Shown piece by piece: positions 1 through 32,014 of a stretch of 64,000 nucleotides of DNA. A model generated the notes under the pieces. It did no database searches, had not been told where the DNA came from, and saw only the letters and a program-made list of their open reading frames with translations. Every line of letters starts with the position of its first letter. Position 1 is the first letter of the stretch. A program made the position numbers and the translations under genes. The stretch is from Branchiostoma floridae (taxonomy: Eukaryota > Chordata > Leptocardii > Amphioxiformes > Branchiostomatidae), in assembly GCF_000003815.2 (NCBI RefSeq), contig NC_049979.1:16116900-16180899 (forward strand), given 5' to 3'.

Positions 1-220
1 CGTAGACTAGAATTTTTTGGCACTGAACACGATGTAAGCAATTGTACCAACCTGCCCATATCAGGTAATAGGATTTCAGGTGGATTTCAACTGTACATGA
101 CATAAATTTGACTTCATCAATATGTTGTTACTGGTATGGTATACTGTGGGAATTCTATGCTTCACATTTTCTTATAAACTGATCCCATTTTTAAAATGTT
201 GTTTGTTTGTACATGACCAG

Positions 221-3807
<3,587 letters not shown>

Positions 3808-6800
3808 AGCCCACCTTGTGTGGTGGACCATGAGATGTAGCTCCTGCTGTACACATCCCTTGTAGACCACAGCCTATGTAGACCATTATCACAAGACACA
3901 AAGCAACTGTTTGACAAGACTTAGCTGTTCAGCGAAACCTTGGTAGATAAGTTTACAGTGTTGTTGTTTGCAGTGATAGTTCATCCCTATTTGACAAGAA
4001 GAAAGCCATGTAACCCATGAGTCATGACAAGTTTAACAGACTGTTCTATATGATAACAACAAGGTTCTATTTAATAAGTGCAAAATAACAGTTCTGTTTC
4101 ATAAGATGAACAGATTCTTTACTGTGCCAGTAAAAACTGCTTGAACAAAGGCTAAAAGTCATCTTACCAGGTATGCTGTACTGGGAGTTAGAACTCCATG
4201 TTGTGGACCAGTGTAGCCAGCCTTCTTCTGTGCTTCCATGAGGCAATGCCGTATTAAGTACAATCAATATTATAACAGAGTTATACTATTAGATGGATGG
4301 TAGACCTCATAGCTGTGATTTAATCTTAACTGTATATTAGTGAATCACTTTTCCTTCTGTCAACATAGTTGGCAATAATAAGGCTTTCAAATTGTGTTAG
4401 GCATTATTTTTAAAATTTTAAGTGATTTTCTTTCAATATATGTACTTTTACATATTAATTCCTGTTTGATGTAATAATCTATGAAAGACTTGCCAACGTA
4501 AAGTGCAGATAAGAGAAATAACACAACTGCATATATAGAATATTAGATGCTCTGAAAAAAGCTACAGAAAAGTAGATTCAAGTTTGGCTGCTTCAAATTG
4601 TGTAATGATGTCCCCATGACATGCAGTTTTCTTCAAGCTTTTGTTACCTGAAAGAATTTTACTGGACAACACTTTTTTTTCTTTATACAATACTGTTGTT
4701 GATTGAATTCAGCATGATAGCAAGCCAATATCAAGAGACTTGACTTTTAGACTTAACGCTAGTTCACCTTAATCCGTGGGTATTTAGAGATTTCAGATCA
4801 ATGACGTGGTTTTCAAATCAACATTTTCAAAATATTACAATGTGAAACTACGTTCCATCGAGTTTAATGATCCCAAAATACCCTATTCTTATATACAACG
4901 GAAAAAGGTTACCCTACGGATAAAGGTCAGCTGACGTTACTTGAAGCCCCATGTTGAGGTGAAAATAATTTATGGCCAAATATGAGATTGACAAGCTTCT
5001 AGTGTTAATATGCTGCGAGATTAAACTATCACATTGAGTCCTAATCAAAATAAAAATTGATTATCAAGTTTGAGCAAAGCTATTAGATAAAAGACAGTTG
5101 AAAGTATGTTGCATGGGCCCATGTGGTACTGTCAATTTGTTTTAAGGATTCAACTTGTTTTGTAAGTCTGACAAATTATAGTCATATCAATTATGGGAAA
5201 GATAAAATATTACAATAAAGGTAGAAATGATATTCTTTGCAAAATACTGTTCAGGTGTCATCAATAGAAGGGATGTCTTAAGATGTCCATTTCTAGCCAT
5301 TGGATGTTTTATATTATATTATAAATATATTCTGCCTTCAGTGTATACATGTACCAGGCATCTCCTCCCCATGGTCTGATACTGTAACCATCAGTGAGTT
5401 TTAACAATTGAAATTATCAACATGACAACAAGACTTCAAGCTTGGAGGAGCTGTTCCTTCAGTTTTTGGTTCACACGAACAAGGCCAAATTAGATTTTGA
5501 ATCTTACCAACATGAAAATATGTTTCCAACATATGAAGCCAAGCATTATTTGTTTTAGGTCATAACCTCCAATGGATGATGGTACTGTGCTAGACGAAGT
5601 GGAAGTCTCTATGTTTTGCCTTCAGGTACCATATATACAAGAGTTTGTCCACAGACATATTCACACAGACAATAGTATATAATACCTTGCAATGCTCAGT
5701 AATTGTACCAGAATGTTGAGGATTCATTAATGGGCCATATATATTTAACTGTAGTACCAGATGATGGTGGATGTGCTTGTCTATGGCCTGGTTAAATCAC
5801 ACTCATAACAGCCTGCACAACTTCAGCCAGCAACAGGGAGGGCCTGGACAGCAGTGTTTGTGTTATGCAGACTGATTGTGACAGATCATCTAAGACCCAA
5901 GTAAGTGACACTGTTCTACTTCATACAGAAGAGACTTGCAAACAGTGAATAATTGGTGAATTCTGTCATTTCTCTTGTTTATTTATTAGTCGACAAATAC
6001 AGTGATATCTACACAAGTAACATTTCTTATATTGAAGATGAACACTAAGGTTTTCCAGACGTGACAGAAGGTAGTTACATGTATATCTGCTGCTGTAATT
6101 TGAAACCTCTTGTTCTGCTGAATGTCATTCACCATACAGATTCAGTAATAAAACTAAAAGTAGGCTACATTGTCATGACATAATGTCTCGGATAGTAGTA
6201 TTGTAAATATTCAGCTTTAAAGACTGATTAGGAAAAGTGCAATGATGTAGTTTTTGGTATAATGTAATACCTCAAAGCCCTACATGTACTCTTTTGACAA
6301 AAGTAATTGTGTACTAGTCAGAGCATTTAGTTGTTCTTATACAGTTCATACCGAGGGTGTACTTCTACAGATAACCTCTACTGTAGTTTGCTACATACAT
6401 CATCATAAACAGCAACAGCAGTAAGTTCCAAATGCTTTGTGCAAAGCTTTCACCTGTGGTTGTCCATACTTTAAGGTGATATTTTCAAAGGCATTGCTAC
6501 ATCAGTATCACATATTTTTCTTCACATGTATTTTTGTGATTTGAACCTGAAAATCAATACCAGTAATACCAATTAGAATAAGTGTGCTTTTATGGTGGGC
6601 TGTGTTGTAAAATAAAAATGACAGAGTAATTCTCGTGTTATATAAAATACAAGACGATATAAGTAGATATAATAGTATCCCTGCTTTTGCTATACTGTGT
6701 CTTAAGCTTCCCCTGACAAAGGAAGGATACGTTATAAATACAAGTTAGTGAGGCCCATCACCCACTAAGCCCATATCTGTGACTTGTGGACTTTAGCTTT

Positions 6801-6858
6801 CCCATCTTTCCACAGTGAGATGAAATGATCATCATAAGAGAAACAATCCTGGGTATCA
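3808..6858. other. UGP2 3' UTR and convergent intergenic region
   Basis: About 3 kb without recognisable coding sequence lies between the UGP2 stop and the PAFAH stop on the other strand. It is AT-rich. Candidate plus-strand AATAAA signals occur at 5214-5219 and 6147-6152, and minus-strand ones (TTTATT on plus) near 5979-5988, so the two 3' UTRs may be long or overlap. One inverted-repeat element sits at 4755-4938. Nothing else was recognised. Confidence 0.6.
4755..4938. mobile_element. Short inverted-repeat (MITE-like) element
   Basis: The left end reads AACGCTAGTTCACCTTAATC and the reverse complement of the right end begins AACGTCAGCTGACCTTTATC; both continue with CGT(G/A)GGTA. The roughly 180-bp interior is AT-rich and non-coding. 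The imperfect terminal inverted repeats are directly visible; family assignment is not possible without a repeat library. It lies downstream of UGP2, possibly inside its 3' UTR. Confidence 0.45.
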
Positions 6859-9472
6859 TCAGTCCGGAGTCTCCACTAAGTTGTCTGCAGCATCCATCGC
6901 CAGTGCAGTTGCATCTTGCATTTTTAAGATCTCAGCCAAGGCACAATATAGGGGTTCACAGAACTTGGCATAACCAGAACTGAAAGGAGAAGAAAATCAT
7001 GTTTACTGTGTAAATGTACTTAAAACTTGGCTTTCAATTTTCTTCTGTAATAAAACAGGCTTATTCTGCTCTATTCTGTCTGAACACAAAGCTTGCTATA
7101 CATGTGTGGTGTAATATACTTCCTGAACAAAAGCTCTTGGCTTAGAGCTAACTTACCTACTTGGCTGAGAGCACATAACACAAATGTTTGCACAACCTGT
7201 GCTGACAGAAGATGTCCTTGTGACTGTGTGCACACATACAGCTTACCTGGTCAGGTGCAGATAGTCGTACATGTCGTTGTGGTTGATGGTCCCATCTGAC
7301 TGCAGGAGGCCCTGACACACATCCACCAACTGTACACTGGGGAAAGACTGGAGAAGGGAGGCGATTCTTTGGTTCACCTCCTCATTCTTCACACGTAGGG
7401 GGTTGGGCTGGTGCCCCCGTGGTGGTATAGTCTGCATAAACATACAACGCCAATAAAGCAAACATGACCTGCTTAATAAACTACTTAATAAGCCTTCGAT
7501 GAAACAAAGTTTGAATTACAATGGACTTTCATATGGTAATAGTACTAATACATTTTGAAAACTGGTGCTTCATTGTAAATCACAAATGAACCACTATGAA
7601 TAATGATATATCACAAATAACTTTATTCACCAAAACCAAAATCTTGGCCTGTGGTTGTTGTTGTACGATGGTCCTCACGCAGGCCTCAATGCCCCCAGCA
7701 ACCTGCTCTGCTGTGTGGCCATGATTGTTAGTCCCCGCAAGAAACACCACAGCCTGAGGATAAGACAGGAAGTACACATGAATACAAATGCTGTACCAAT
7801 ATGCCAAACTGTGGAATGCCATTAGCTCTCAAGCTTTATTATGGTAGCTACATGTATGAACATAACTGTGATCCAAGCTCTGAAACTCACTGCATTAAAA
7901 TGATTTAAATGTTATAACTTACATAAAGCTTTTTGTTCAATAGATCATAAAAGAAGGCAAGTTTTTGCCTTGACCTCATTGACAGATTTCCCTTCTCTTC
8001 CATTTCATATTTCATTCTATTATTTTGTTCATGTACTCCTTTCATACGCTAATGATGAAAAATTAATCATTTACCCATCCCTAGATTTTTACTTTCACCA
8101 CTGTTTCACCACAAGCTTTATTGTAGCACTGTGTAGAGATGACATGAAAGATAACCTGACCTTTGGTGCAATATTTTTCAGTTCACCGTTCTGTAGCCTC
8201 CAGAGAACATGTTGAGTGGCGTCTCCGCCGCAGGCAAAGTTAAGGCAGTGCATTGGTTCAAATTTCTCCGTCCATATCTGTGGACCAACATGTTCCCAGA
8301 TATATGTGAAATTGGCAATTGAACATGTTACCAGATATGTGACATCAAGGACTGCTTTATCCAACTTTCCATCTCACTGCAATAAAAGCTAAGACATGTA
8401 TTACTATAACATAGGGCTGACTTACTAGGTAACTAGTCTTTACCTGTGTATGTGCCAGCTGCAGTATAAGGGAATCACCCACAAACAAAACCTCAGGTTC
8501 CTTCTCGTGAGCCTCTCTCACATAGTGCTCATGCTGAAGAGTAAAACAACAGTCATATCAAACTTTTACTGTATACTGCTATCAGGCTGAAAGTTGTCTT
8601 ATTTTCTGTAAATACACTAACGATATACACTTCCATCCTTGACTGATGCTTTCAAGTCAACCAGTTTATCAGAACAGACCAATAACAGTAATGACATAAC
8701 ATCAATTTATGCTCCAATATACATGTGATGCCCAACCACAAGATGATCGCTAGGTTACTTAAGAAAGCACATACATTGTTACTGCCTTAAAAAATAATTT
8801 TTTTTAATGCTTCTGAGGTTTTTCAACTTACGCAGCTTATCAAATAATGCCATCACTCTTCGTGTAACGTTAATGTTATTAGTAGTAGTAATAGCCTTTA
8901 TTGCACATTCATGCCCTATCGGGCTAAGTACAGGCATATTGATACAAAGGGTAGTAATACAGTAGACATGGTTTCTAATACTAATCTAAAACATAGATTC
9001 TAAATCTAGTCTAATACATTTGTTCGACTTCTTCTCGTTTCTTAGTAATGTTAAATATGTAGCTAGAGATGTGTTGGTATAATATCGTCTGATCAAAACT
9101 CATAAGAAAAATGAATTTTTCAACACTAGACAAATATTCAAAGCGAGGGAACTTTCCTATAATATAGCTAAAAAGAATACTTCTATCGTTACTATATAAA
9201 CTACAATCTAATAAAAAGTGGGTTTCATCTTCGACCTTGTTCAGGTTACAGAACTGACAAATTCTTTGCTCCAGAGGTGTGCGGTTGTGCCTCCCTGATT
9301 CAACACGGAGTTTGTGGCAGCTAATTCGTAGTTTGGTGATAATAGATCTTTGACGTTTGTTCGGAATTAGTAATCTATGTCAGGAAATGTCCCTACATAC
9401 CATATCCATCCATCGTCTATCCCCCTGTACATCCTCCACTGGGACAGGGGTGGCAGCTGGGTTTGTTGTCAT
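6859..9472 (-). CDS. PAFAH1B2: Platelet-activating factor acetylhydrolase IB catalytic (alpha) subunit
   Basis: SGNH/GDSL esterase that removes the sn-2 acetyl group of platelet-activating factor. In vertebrates it dimerises and binds LIS1 (PAFAH1B1), linking it to dynein regulation. Six coding exons on the minus strand: 9472-9401, 8533-8444, 8277-8161, 7753-7631, 7431-7247 and 6979-6859. They give 235 aa and all phases close (vertebrate alpha subunits are about 230 aa). The start is MTTNPAATPVPVEDVQGDRR. The nucleophile motif VLFVGDSLILQL, the block CLNFACGGDATQHVLWRLQN, GTNNHGHTAEQVAGGIEA, the PRGHQPNPLR motif and the C-terminal Asp/His pair in DYLHL (D and H of the triad) are all present, so it should be active. 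One gene probably stands for vertebrate PAFAH1B2 and PAFAH1B3; the symbol is by family, not strict orthology. A TTTTCATACAG acceptor just upstream of the ATG suggests an additional 5' noncoding exon. Confidence 0.92.
8878..9372 (-). mobile_element. LINE (CR1/L2-like) 3' fragment with reverse-transcriptase C-terminus
   Basis: Read on the minus strand, from about 9370 to a TAG at 9013-9011 the frame stays open. It encodes the typical C-terminal tail of a CR1/L2-type non-LTR retrotransposon polyprotein: KLRISCHKLRVESGRH, then a C-x2-C...H-x4-C knuckle (RICQFC ... HFLLDC). After the stop a 3' UTR runs to a short AATAAAGGC motif followed by a TAC/TAG microsatellite tail at 8878-8893, as in many invertebrate LINEs that end in short repeats. 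It is 5'-truncated and lies in intron 1 of the PAFAH gene in the same orientation as the gene. The family name is inferred from the motif, not from a database match. Confidence 0.75.
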
Positions 9473-11533
9473 GTCAAGACTTCACACACACCTGTATGAA
9501 AACAGTTTTTCGTACTTAATTGTTGCAAGTTCAAAAAGTTAAGTTATCACTCAGCACACTTTGGGTACCTACTGGCTGCAAAATACACCCGATATTAAAG
9601 GTCCATAATGTAGAAATTTGGCACCAAAATTTCAAATGTTCTGAACTTAAAAATCACCAGTCAGATTGACATTTGTAACTTATTTCCAACATATCTGCGT
9701 CATTTTATCACATTTCTAGCGCTAATTAACAAAGCCAAAGTAAGCCACAACCAAATTCATTTACTTCCAGGTAGCCTACCGGAAGTAAGTCGGCCGAAGA
9801 TTTCCGAATCGACCGTTGCGGTCGCAGATCCTAGGAGCTTCGCGGGGACTTTCAACAAACTTCAATAACGATTCGAGCGAACCACCGAACGCGTTCTAAA
9901 GCGCACTTTGGTTCGTCGGAGAGTTGGATAAAATGGCGGACAACTCAAGCGGCGGAGGGAAGTGTGCATATTTCAAGACATCATCACCTCACAACAAAGT
10001 CGTATCAATACGTTGTAAATATTGCTGTGCAGTGAAATAAGGTAGACTCAACTCATAATGTAGAAAAATGGCCGAAAACAGTAACTTTACATTTTATATT
10101 ATGTCCCTTTATTTTATAAAAACCCATCTGGGCATTATTAGGCAAATTCCCAAAAAATGGTTGATAGAAGACTGTTTACTTCTCAGGGGCCTTTACATTT
10201 GACATATTACCAACAATTCCTGTTGCCGCACTTTCATAGTCCAATGTGTGAATAGGATTATTGCTTATTCAGTTTCTTTGGATAAGAAAAATGCTAAGAA
10301 ATGATTATGAATAAGGCAAAATAAGATAATCTAATACACTCAATATGTCGAGAGTTTTTGTTTTTCTTCAAAATTTTGAATCTACTCCAATAAGACCTGA
10401 GATGTACGGTATTCATTCCCTTCTGTGGCACTTATGAGTGACACGAATGTCAGTTGTTGATACTTCTGATAAAAGCTCCTTGCTTCAAGCTTTCCTTGCT
10501 GCATGTTCCTTGCCGAAAATTAAACGATATCCCCTAAGTGTTGTGACTGAATTGCGACACCTTAACTTTAAATCAGTTGTACTTTAACTTATACAGCCGC
10601 AGATAGTTTCCTGTCTCGATTTCTGGAGCTGATCGCCCATGGCCATGTATTTATCCATAAAACCCCTCCCTTCTTCCCCTTCGATTTTCCACCCACCCAC
10701 ACCCACCGATCGTCCCAGGCCGCTATATTTTCACAAATGACAGCTATGTGTGTGTGTAGCTAACCATAGGACAGGTCATTAGACGAAATATTAAAGTGAC
10801 AACGAAGAACTTTGAAGCAGAGAGACGAGAGTGGAACCTACCTGTGACTTGCTGCACGCAAGAAGCTTTGTGACTTACTTAAGAGTACAACAAAACGTAA
10901 GGTATGAGAAAGGAAGTGAATCTTAATCAAATAACAGTTATATTCTCTCAAATCTATTAGTACATTACAAAAAACATTTCTGTATATCTAAGTGCTACAA
11001 TAGTTTAGTTTATGTCTTTAAAAAGAGTTGTGGCAGAATATCAGTACATTATTGGCGTTAGCGTTCGGTTTTCGCGGACTGACTTCATGATTTGTATCGC
11101 ACAGGAGTTCTGAGGTGATACATGCGAGCAGCTGGCATCAGCTATAACTCATCGTCACTCGATGGAGACTGGAGAGGCATATATTCTTAACTAATGTTAA
11201 AATTCAAATGGTAACATCACACTGCTAATGATGATGGAGCAAAATAAGTGGAAAAGTTGCGGAGCTCCTTGGAACATTGGTGGGAGATTACCATTGTAGG
11301 TCAGAGTTCAGATATGCAGCTGGGACGGGTGCGAGGTCTTGTCCCCAACTTCTTACAGTTTCTTTTCGTTTATCCGCTTGCTGATATTGCTACATCAAGT
11401 GGTTTGATGGAAAGCAGCTGCTAACGACATTTAGCAAATTTTCTTAACCTCTCTGCCCCTACAACAGTTCAGATAAGGCCTAACTACCACAGTTTTTACA
11501 CTGTCTCGACAACCACGTGTGCAAGTTAGGAAC
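9473..11533. promoter_or_regulatory. Divergent intergenic/promoter region between PAFAH and WDR46
   Basis: These two divergent genes share about 2 kb. A CpG-rich patch at about 9780-9960 contains a CCGGAAGT motif (ETS consensus). On the minus strand a possible donor (CAAGTCACAG|GTAGG at about 10841-10850) could end a 5' noncoding exon of the PAFAH gene that joins the acceptor just upstream of its ATG. The C-rich stretch 10660-10710 and the remaining AT-rich DNA show nothing recognisable. WDR46 transcription probably starts in 11.1-11.5 kb. These are inferences from layout; no transcript evidence is available. Confidence 0.4.
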
Positions 11534-13943
11534 ATGGCTGACGACGAGGACACGACTGGATTTGCTAAGCTGAAAGGGAGTAAACAGACTAAAAGGGCTC
11601 CGAGATATTTTGATGAAAGTAGTGTTAAAGCGTCTACCAGCGACAAGCACGAGACTAACAAGCCTTTAGAGAGGAAGTCTGAAGATAAGAAGAAGAAATC
11701 TGGCAAGAAAAGGGCGTCTGCGCCAGACAGTGACCATGTGGACCGTAAACGTGGGAAGGAGACCTGGGACTCAGACGAGGAGAAGGACCCGTTTCCGGGC
11801 GAAGCACCTATCAAGGAAGAGGCCCTGGCACGGTACACAAGGGGAGAAGGCAACAAAATCAAGGTCAGTGCTTTGGAAGAGCTGTAGGCTTTTCTGACTC
11901 TAACTTAGTCTAAGGCACTGCCATCCTCTACTGAAGATGGTATACAGGACTAATTGATTTTTTCAAGATCTACTTTTGTATATAGAATACAACACAGTCC
12001 TTGTAACCTAAGGTACCAGACTGACCTGTGATGTGGAATTCACCTTGATGTATTTCAGTTGTCTTACGCACCCAAGAAAACACACAAACCATGCGAAATG
12101 TGCTAGAAGTTGAGAAAATTTGGTGTCATCAAACAACAGATTATCACACTTCACAGCATCAGTTCCACCATTCAAATCAGGGATGTTCGTATTTTTAGCA
12201 GCGGCACACTTGGCACACACAAAGCATATTGAAACTACTAGTATTCTATGGAGGCCACAAGTAGAAGCCTGTGTGATGACCCAAAATCACCAGGTCCATA
12301 ACATCTGTATCAAACCATTATCATGGCCCAGGTATGACAATAATGTAATGATCTTTATATGCACCAGAGAAACCTAACAAAGTTGATAAGGAATGTTTTT
12401 AAATCAAAGAAGTTTGTGGTAGAATATCTGTGTTATTGTTGATGATCAAGTAAGTGTGCATTTGTTTGATTTCTTTCAGATCCGAGCTAAAACTGCTGGA
12501 CCAAAGCTGGAGCGGAAAACAATGGAGAAGAAGTTCCACCTAGCAGCTCAACAGGCAGCCAGAGCAGAGCTGTTGCTGGGTGAGGATCATGGTTACCTGG
12601 AAGCATCAGATGATGAAGATACAAGTCAGCTGTCACAGACAGACATAGCAGATGCAGTGGATATCAGTGCAGCACAGAAGCACTTTGACCTGAAGCTGGA
12701 CAAATTTGGTCCCTACAGGATGAACTACACACGGAATGGGCGGTTCCTGGTCATTGCAGGAAGAAGGGGTCACGTGGCAGCCTTGGATTGGATGAGTAAG
12801 AAACTTCTGTGTGAGATCAATGTGATGGAGGGGGTGCATGATGTGAAGTGGTTGCATGTGGAGACCATGTTTGCGGTGGCCCAGCAGAGGTGGACATACA
12901 TCTACGACCATCAGGGAGTTGAACTACACTGTCTTAAGAAATTCAACAATGTTCTTAAGATGGAATTTCTCCCCTACCACTTCCTCCTTGCAACAGCTAG
13001 CTCCACTGGTTTCCTGCAGTACTTGGATGTGTCCCTTGGGAAAGAATTAGCTGCCTTCAATGTGAAACAGGGCTGCTTGAATGTCATGACCCAAAATCCA
13101 CAGAATGCAGTCGTTCACCTTGGTCATGCCAATGGCACCGTTACACTATGGAGTCCCAACGTCAAGGAGCCACTCGCCAAACTGTTGAGTCATGTCACTG
13201 CAGTACGTTCCATTGCCGTGGACAAGACAGGGACCTATATGGCTACGTCCGGGCAGGACCGTTACATGAAGGTCTTTGACATCCGTGCCTTGAAACCGCT
13301 GCAGGTTTACCGCATGTCTGCCGGGGCTGGACAGCTGGCCTTCAGTCAGACAGGGTTGGTTGCAGCTGCTCTTGGAAATGTGGTAGAGGTGTACAAGGAC
13401 TGCTGCAGCAATGTAGCCGAAAAGCCTTACCTCACCCATCGTCTGCGCAACAATATAACAGGTCTGCAGTTCTGTCCATACGAGGACGTTCTGGGCGTCG
13501 GCCACCAAGATGGATTCACAAGTCTTCTCATCCCCGGTGCAGGTGAGGCAAACTTTGATGCCTTCGAGAACAACCCTTACCAGACAAAGAAACAACGTAG
13601 AGACTACGAAGTGAAGATGTTACTGGAGAAGATCCAGCCAGAGATGATCGGACTTGATCCAGGTGGAGTAGGACAGGTCAGTCAGCTCACAGCTCAGGAA
13701 GTGGAGAAAAGGGAGCAGGAAGCCATTCAGAAGAAGTTCGAGCCTGCCAAGAAAAAGAAGGGCAGGAGCAAGTCCCTAAAGACAGTACAAAGAACAAAGG
13801 GTGTAGAGGAGGAGTGGAGAAGGATGAAAGTGAGACAGAAGATGAGGGAGGAAGAAGAGAAACGAAAGAAACAACAGAAAGATCACAAAAAGAAGGACAA
13901 GTGGGGCTCAGCTTTGGATCGTTTTCAAAAAAAAGAAAACTGA
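11534..13943 (+). CDS. WDR46: WD repeat-containing protein 46 (BING4/Utp7), SSU processome component
   Basis: Nucleolar WD40 protein needed for 18S pre-rRNA processing (yeast Utp7). Two coding exons, 11534-11863 and 12480-13943, encode 597 aa (recalled human about 610). The N-terminus (residues 1-110) is lysine-rich and acidic, MADDEDTTGFAKLKG..., with RKRGKETWDSDEEKDPFPGE. Residues about 160-450 form the WD propeller (GPYRMNYTRNGRFLVIAGRR, GVHDVKWLHVETMFAVAQ, SIAVDKTGTYMATSGQDRYM). The BING4 C-terminal signature SLLIPGAGEANFDAFENNPY is at about 458-477, followed by a basic coiled tail (KMREEEEKRKKQQKDHKKK). The start chosen is the first ATG (11534); an ATG at 12456 in the second exon's frame lies in the intron before a good TTTCTTTCAG acceptor. 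The 616-bp intron carries a repeat copy at about 12031-12200. Confidence 0.96.
12031..12200 (-). repeat. Interspersed repeat copy in WDR46 intron
   Basis: On the minus strand this stretch aligns by eye with the repeats at 55.46-55.60 and 55.76-55.91 kb: caccaaattt(tc/gt)tcaacttct, then a nearly identical catttcgcat block, a GTTTTCT(C/T)GGTG(C/G)GTA motif, and a GGTGAATTCC/GGTGTATTCC end. It is diverged and non-coding. The shared order of blocks makes common ancestry likely; the exact boundaries are uncertain. Confidence 0.5.
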
Positions 13944-14349
13944 CTCAAATGTATGGAATGATTGTCATGATCATTTTCAGTAAAGCACCATCAGTAAAGC
14001 TCATATATCTGACTACAAATGTAATGTTGACTTGTAATGCTGTCTCTCAATACTTATAACACTAATTAACAGACGGCAAAAACAAAGAACTCCCTGGTAA
14101 ATATTCAAGAGGACAGTAGTGATTTGAAGTAATGTTGAATTTCGTTTTTTGATATTGAAAGTAATCCAAAATTCCTGTAGGTACCAAGATGATCTTTGTT
14201 GGTTATATTTTGATATTGAAATCAATGTATAGATTTAAGATTTAGGATTTCCAATTGTATCTGGGGATATGGCAGTGAAAGAACTTTACATGTTGAAGTC
14301 ATCATGTAATTTTATATATATAATACTATGGGCTGTAGATCTAACTAGT

Positions 14350-14355
14350 AATAAA
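14350..14355 (+). terminator. Probable WDR46 polyadenylation signal (AATAAA)
   Basis: Canonical hexamer about 400 bases after the WDR46 stop codon, followed by TGTGTTCC. Predicted by motif only. Confidence 0.5.
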
Positions 14356-15532
14356 TGTGTTCCATGTTAGGACCGTGTTAGATTGGTTATATCCCACTGC
14401 CACTTTTTTCATATAATTTCTGGCAGTAGTTTACTAGTTACATGTAGTTAGATTTAGACAACTACCAGTAGAAAAATCAAATGATGCTACCTGGATCAGG
14501 GGACAAGGTGCGCTGTATCCCGTAACTTGAGAATTAATAACAGATTGGAAATACAAGTTGTTGTTGACAGCCTCTTTATTGCCCAGTTAGAACTGTCCTG
14601 ATCATAACTTTTCTGCCATCTTCAGTTACTGATACATTTATGTTAAATAAAAGTAAATACAAATACTCAAATAATGTTGAACAATGTAAACAAGAATGCA
14701 TAAAGTTATTACACAGAATGTGGACACATTGAGAATTCTATACAGACAACACATATTTTCCTCATTCCTATCCACTGCTTGGATATATTTTCATGTTATG
14801 TTCATTTCTGCAGCAATGTTTCTTAAGACTATGGTTTAAGACATATGCAAAATAGATACTGTGAGCTGAGATGAATTATGAGCATGAGCATATATTAATA
14901 CATAGAAATAATGAATATGTTAGTGATATATACATGACCTTTTTTGTATAACAGTTCTGGAATGATTGAAAATTAGGAACTCAATGCATTAGTGCAATGT
15001 TAATATTCATGGAATAACTTGCTCAACTTAAAGCATTTAGATACATGAATACAAAAATGTACACACACAAGTTAATATACAATACTCTCAAGGGCTTTGT
15101 CTACTCTCAAGTAGGACAACCCATAATGGTAATACTTCAATATTACATATATGTACATACACTACATATAGAGTTCTATGACATTATTACCTTCAACAAA
15201 TGGTTTTAACCTTTTTGAGTGTCATAAATTTTCATCAAATTGCATCACTTGATTTTCTCTACCCAAATAACACACGTACCTCTAAGTATAAGTTCGTAGT
15301 TAACTGGGCTATTGTAGCATTGTGTAAAGTCCTGATTTGCATGGTTTATGCACATCAGGTCTTCATTTGCCTATCTGATATCAATATTCCTGTTTTTCAG
15401 TTATGCATGTCACATAGTTTTAGAGTACTATCGGAATGCAGCAGATTTATAGAAGTTTTATGCAAATTAGATCCTGGTATCAATCTCAATTATATTAATC
15501 TATATCAACCAAAAATTATGACGACCTGTCTC

Positions 15533-15538
15533 TTTATT
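15533..15538 (-). terminator. Probable LZTR1 polyadenylation signal (AATAAA on minus strand)
   Basis: Canonical hexamer 109 bases downstream of the LZTR1 stop codon on the minus strand. Predicted by motif and distance only. Confidence 0.5.
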
Positions 15539-15646
15539 CTCTTTCTTTGTTTTCCCACAAACACACATACATACATATGTACAAATCACCATGTTCCATC
15601 CATAGCTTCTCAAGTTATGCTGGCAATATAACCCTAACAAGATTAA

Positions 15647-31822
<16,176 letters not shown>

Positions 31823-32014
31823 CGGATATCTGCAACTGGAAAACAAGGGGTAGAAACTGAATTCCGTCCAAGTAGGTTAATATCTGGTCAGTAATAGTAC
31901 TCCAAATGGTGGCTATATAGTATATTACAACATGTATTACAGCTGATCGATGAATATTTAGATCTAGAAAAAATCAACACATTTCTTGCACATCTAACAT
32001 GTGTTATCCAATTA

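Larger units (their letters stand above)
13944..15646. other. WDR46 3' UTR and convergent intergenic region with LZTR1
   Basis: AT-rich, no coding sequence recognised. A plus-strand AATAAA at 14350-14355 followed by a GT-rich stretch fits the WDR46 poly(A) site. A minus-strand AATAAA (TTTATT on plus at 15533-15538) lies 109 bases past the LZTR1 stop and fits its poly(A) signal. The two genes therefore end tail to tail with roughly 1.2 kb between them. Confidence 0.6.

Noticed and set aside
12456-12479. ATG at 12456 as the start of WDR46
   Set aside because: The codons before 12480 are intronic polypyrimidine/acceptor sequence; exon 1 with a proper ATG at 11534 joins in phase.
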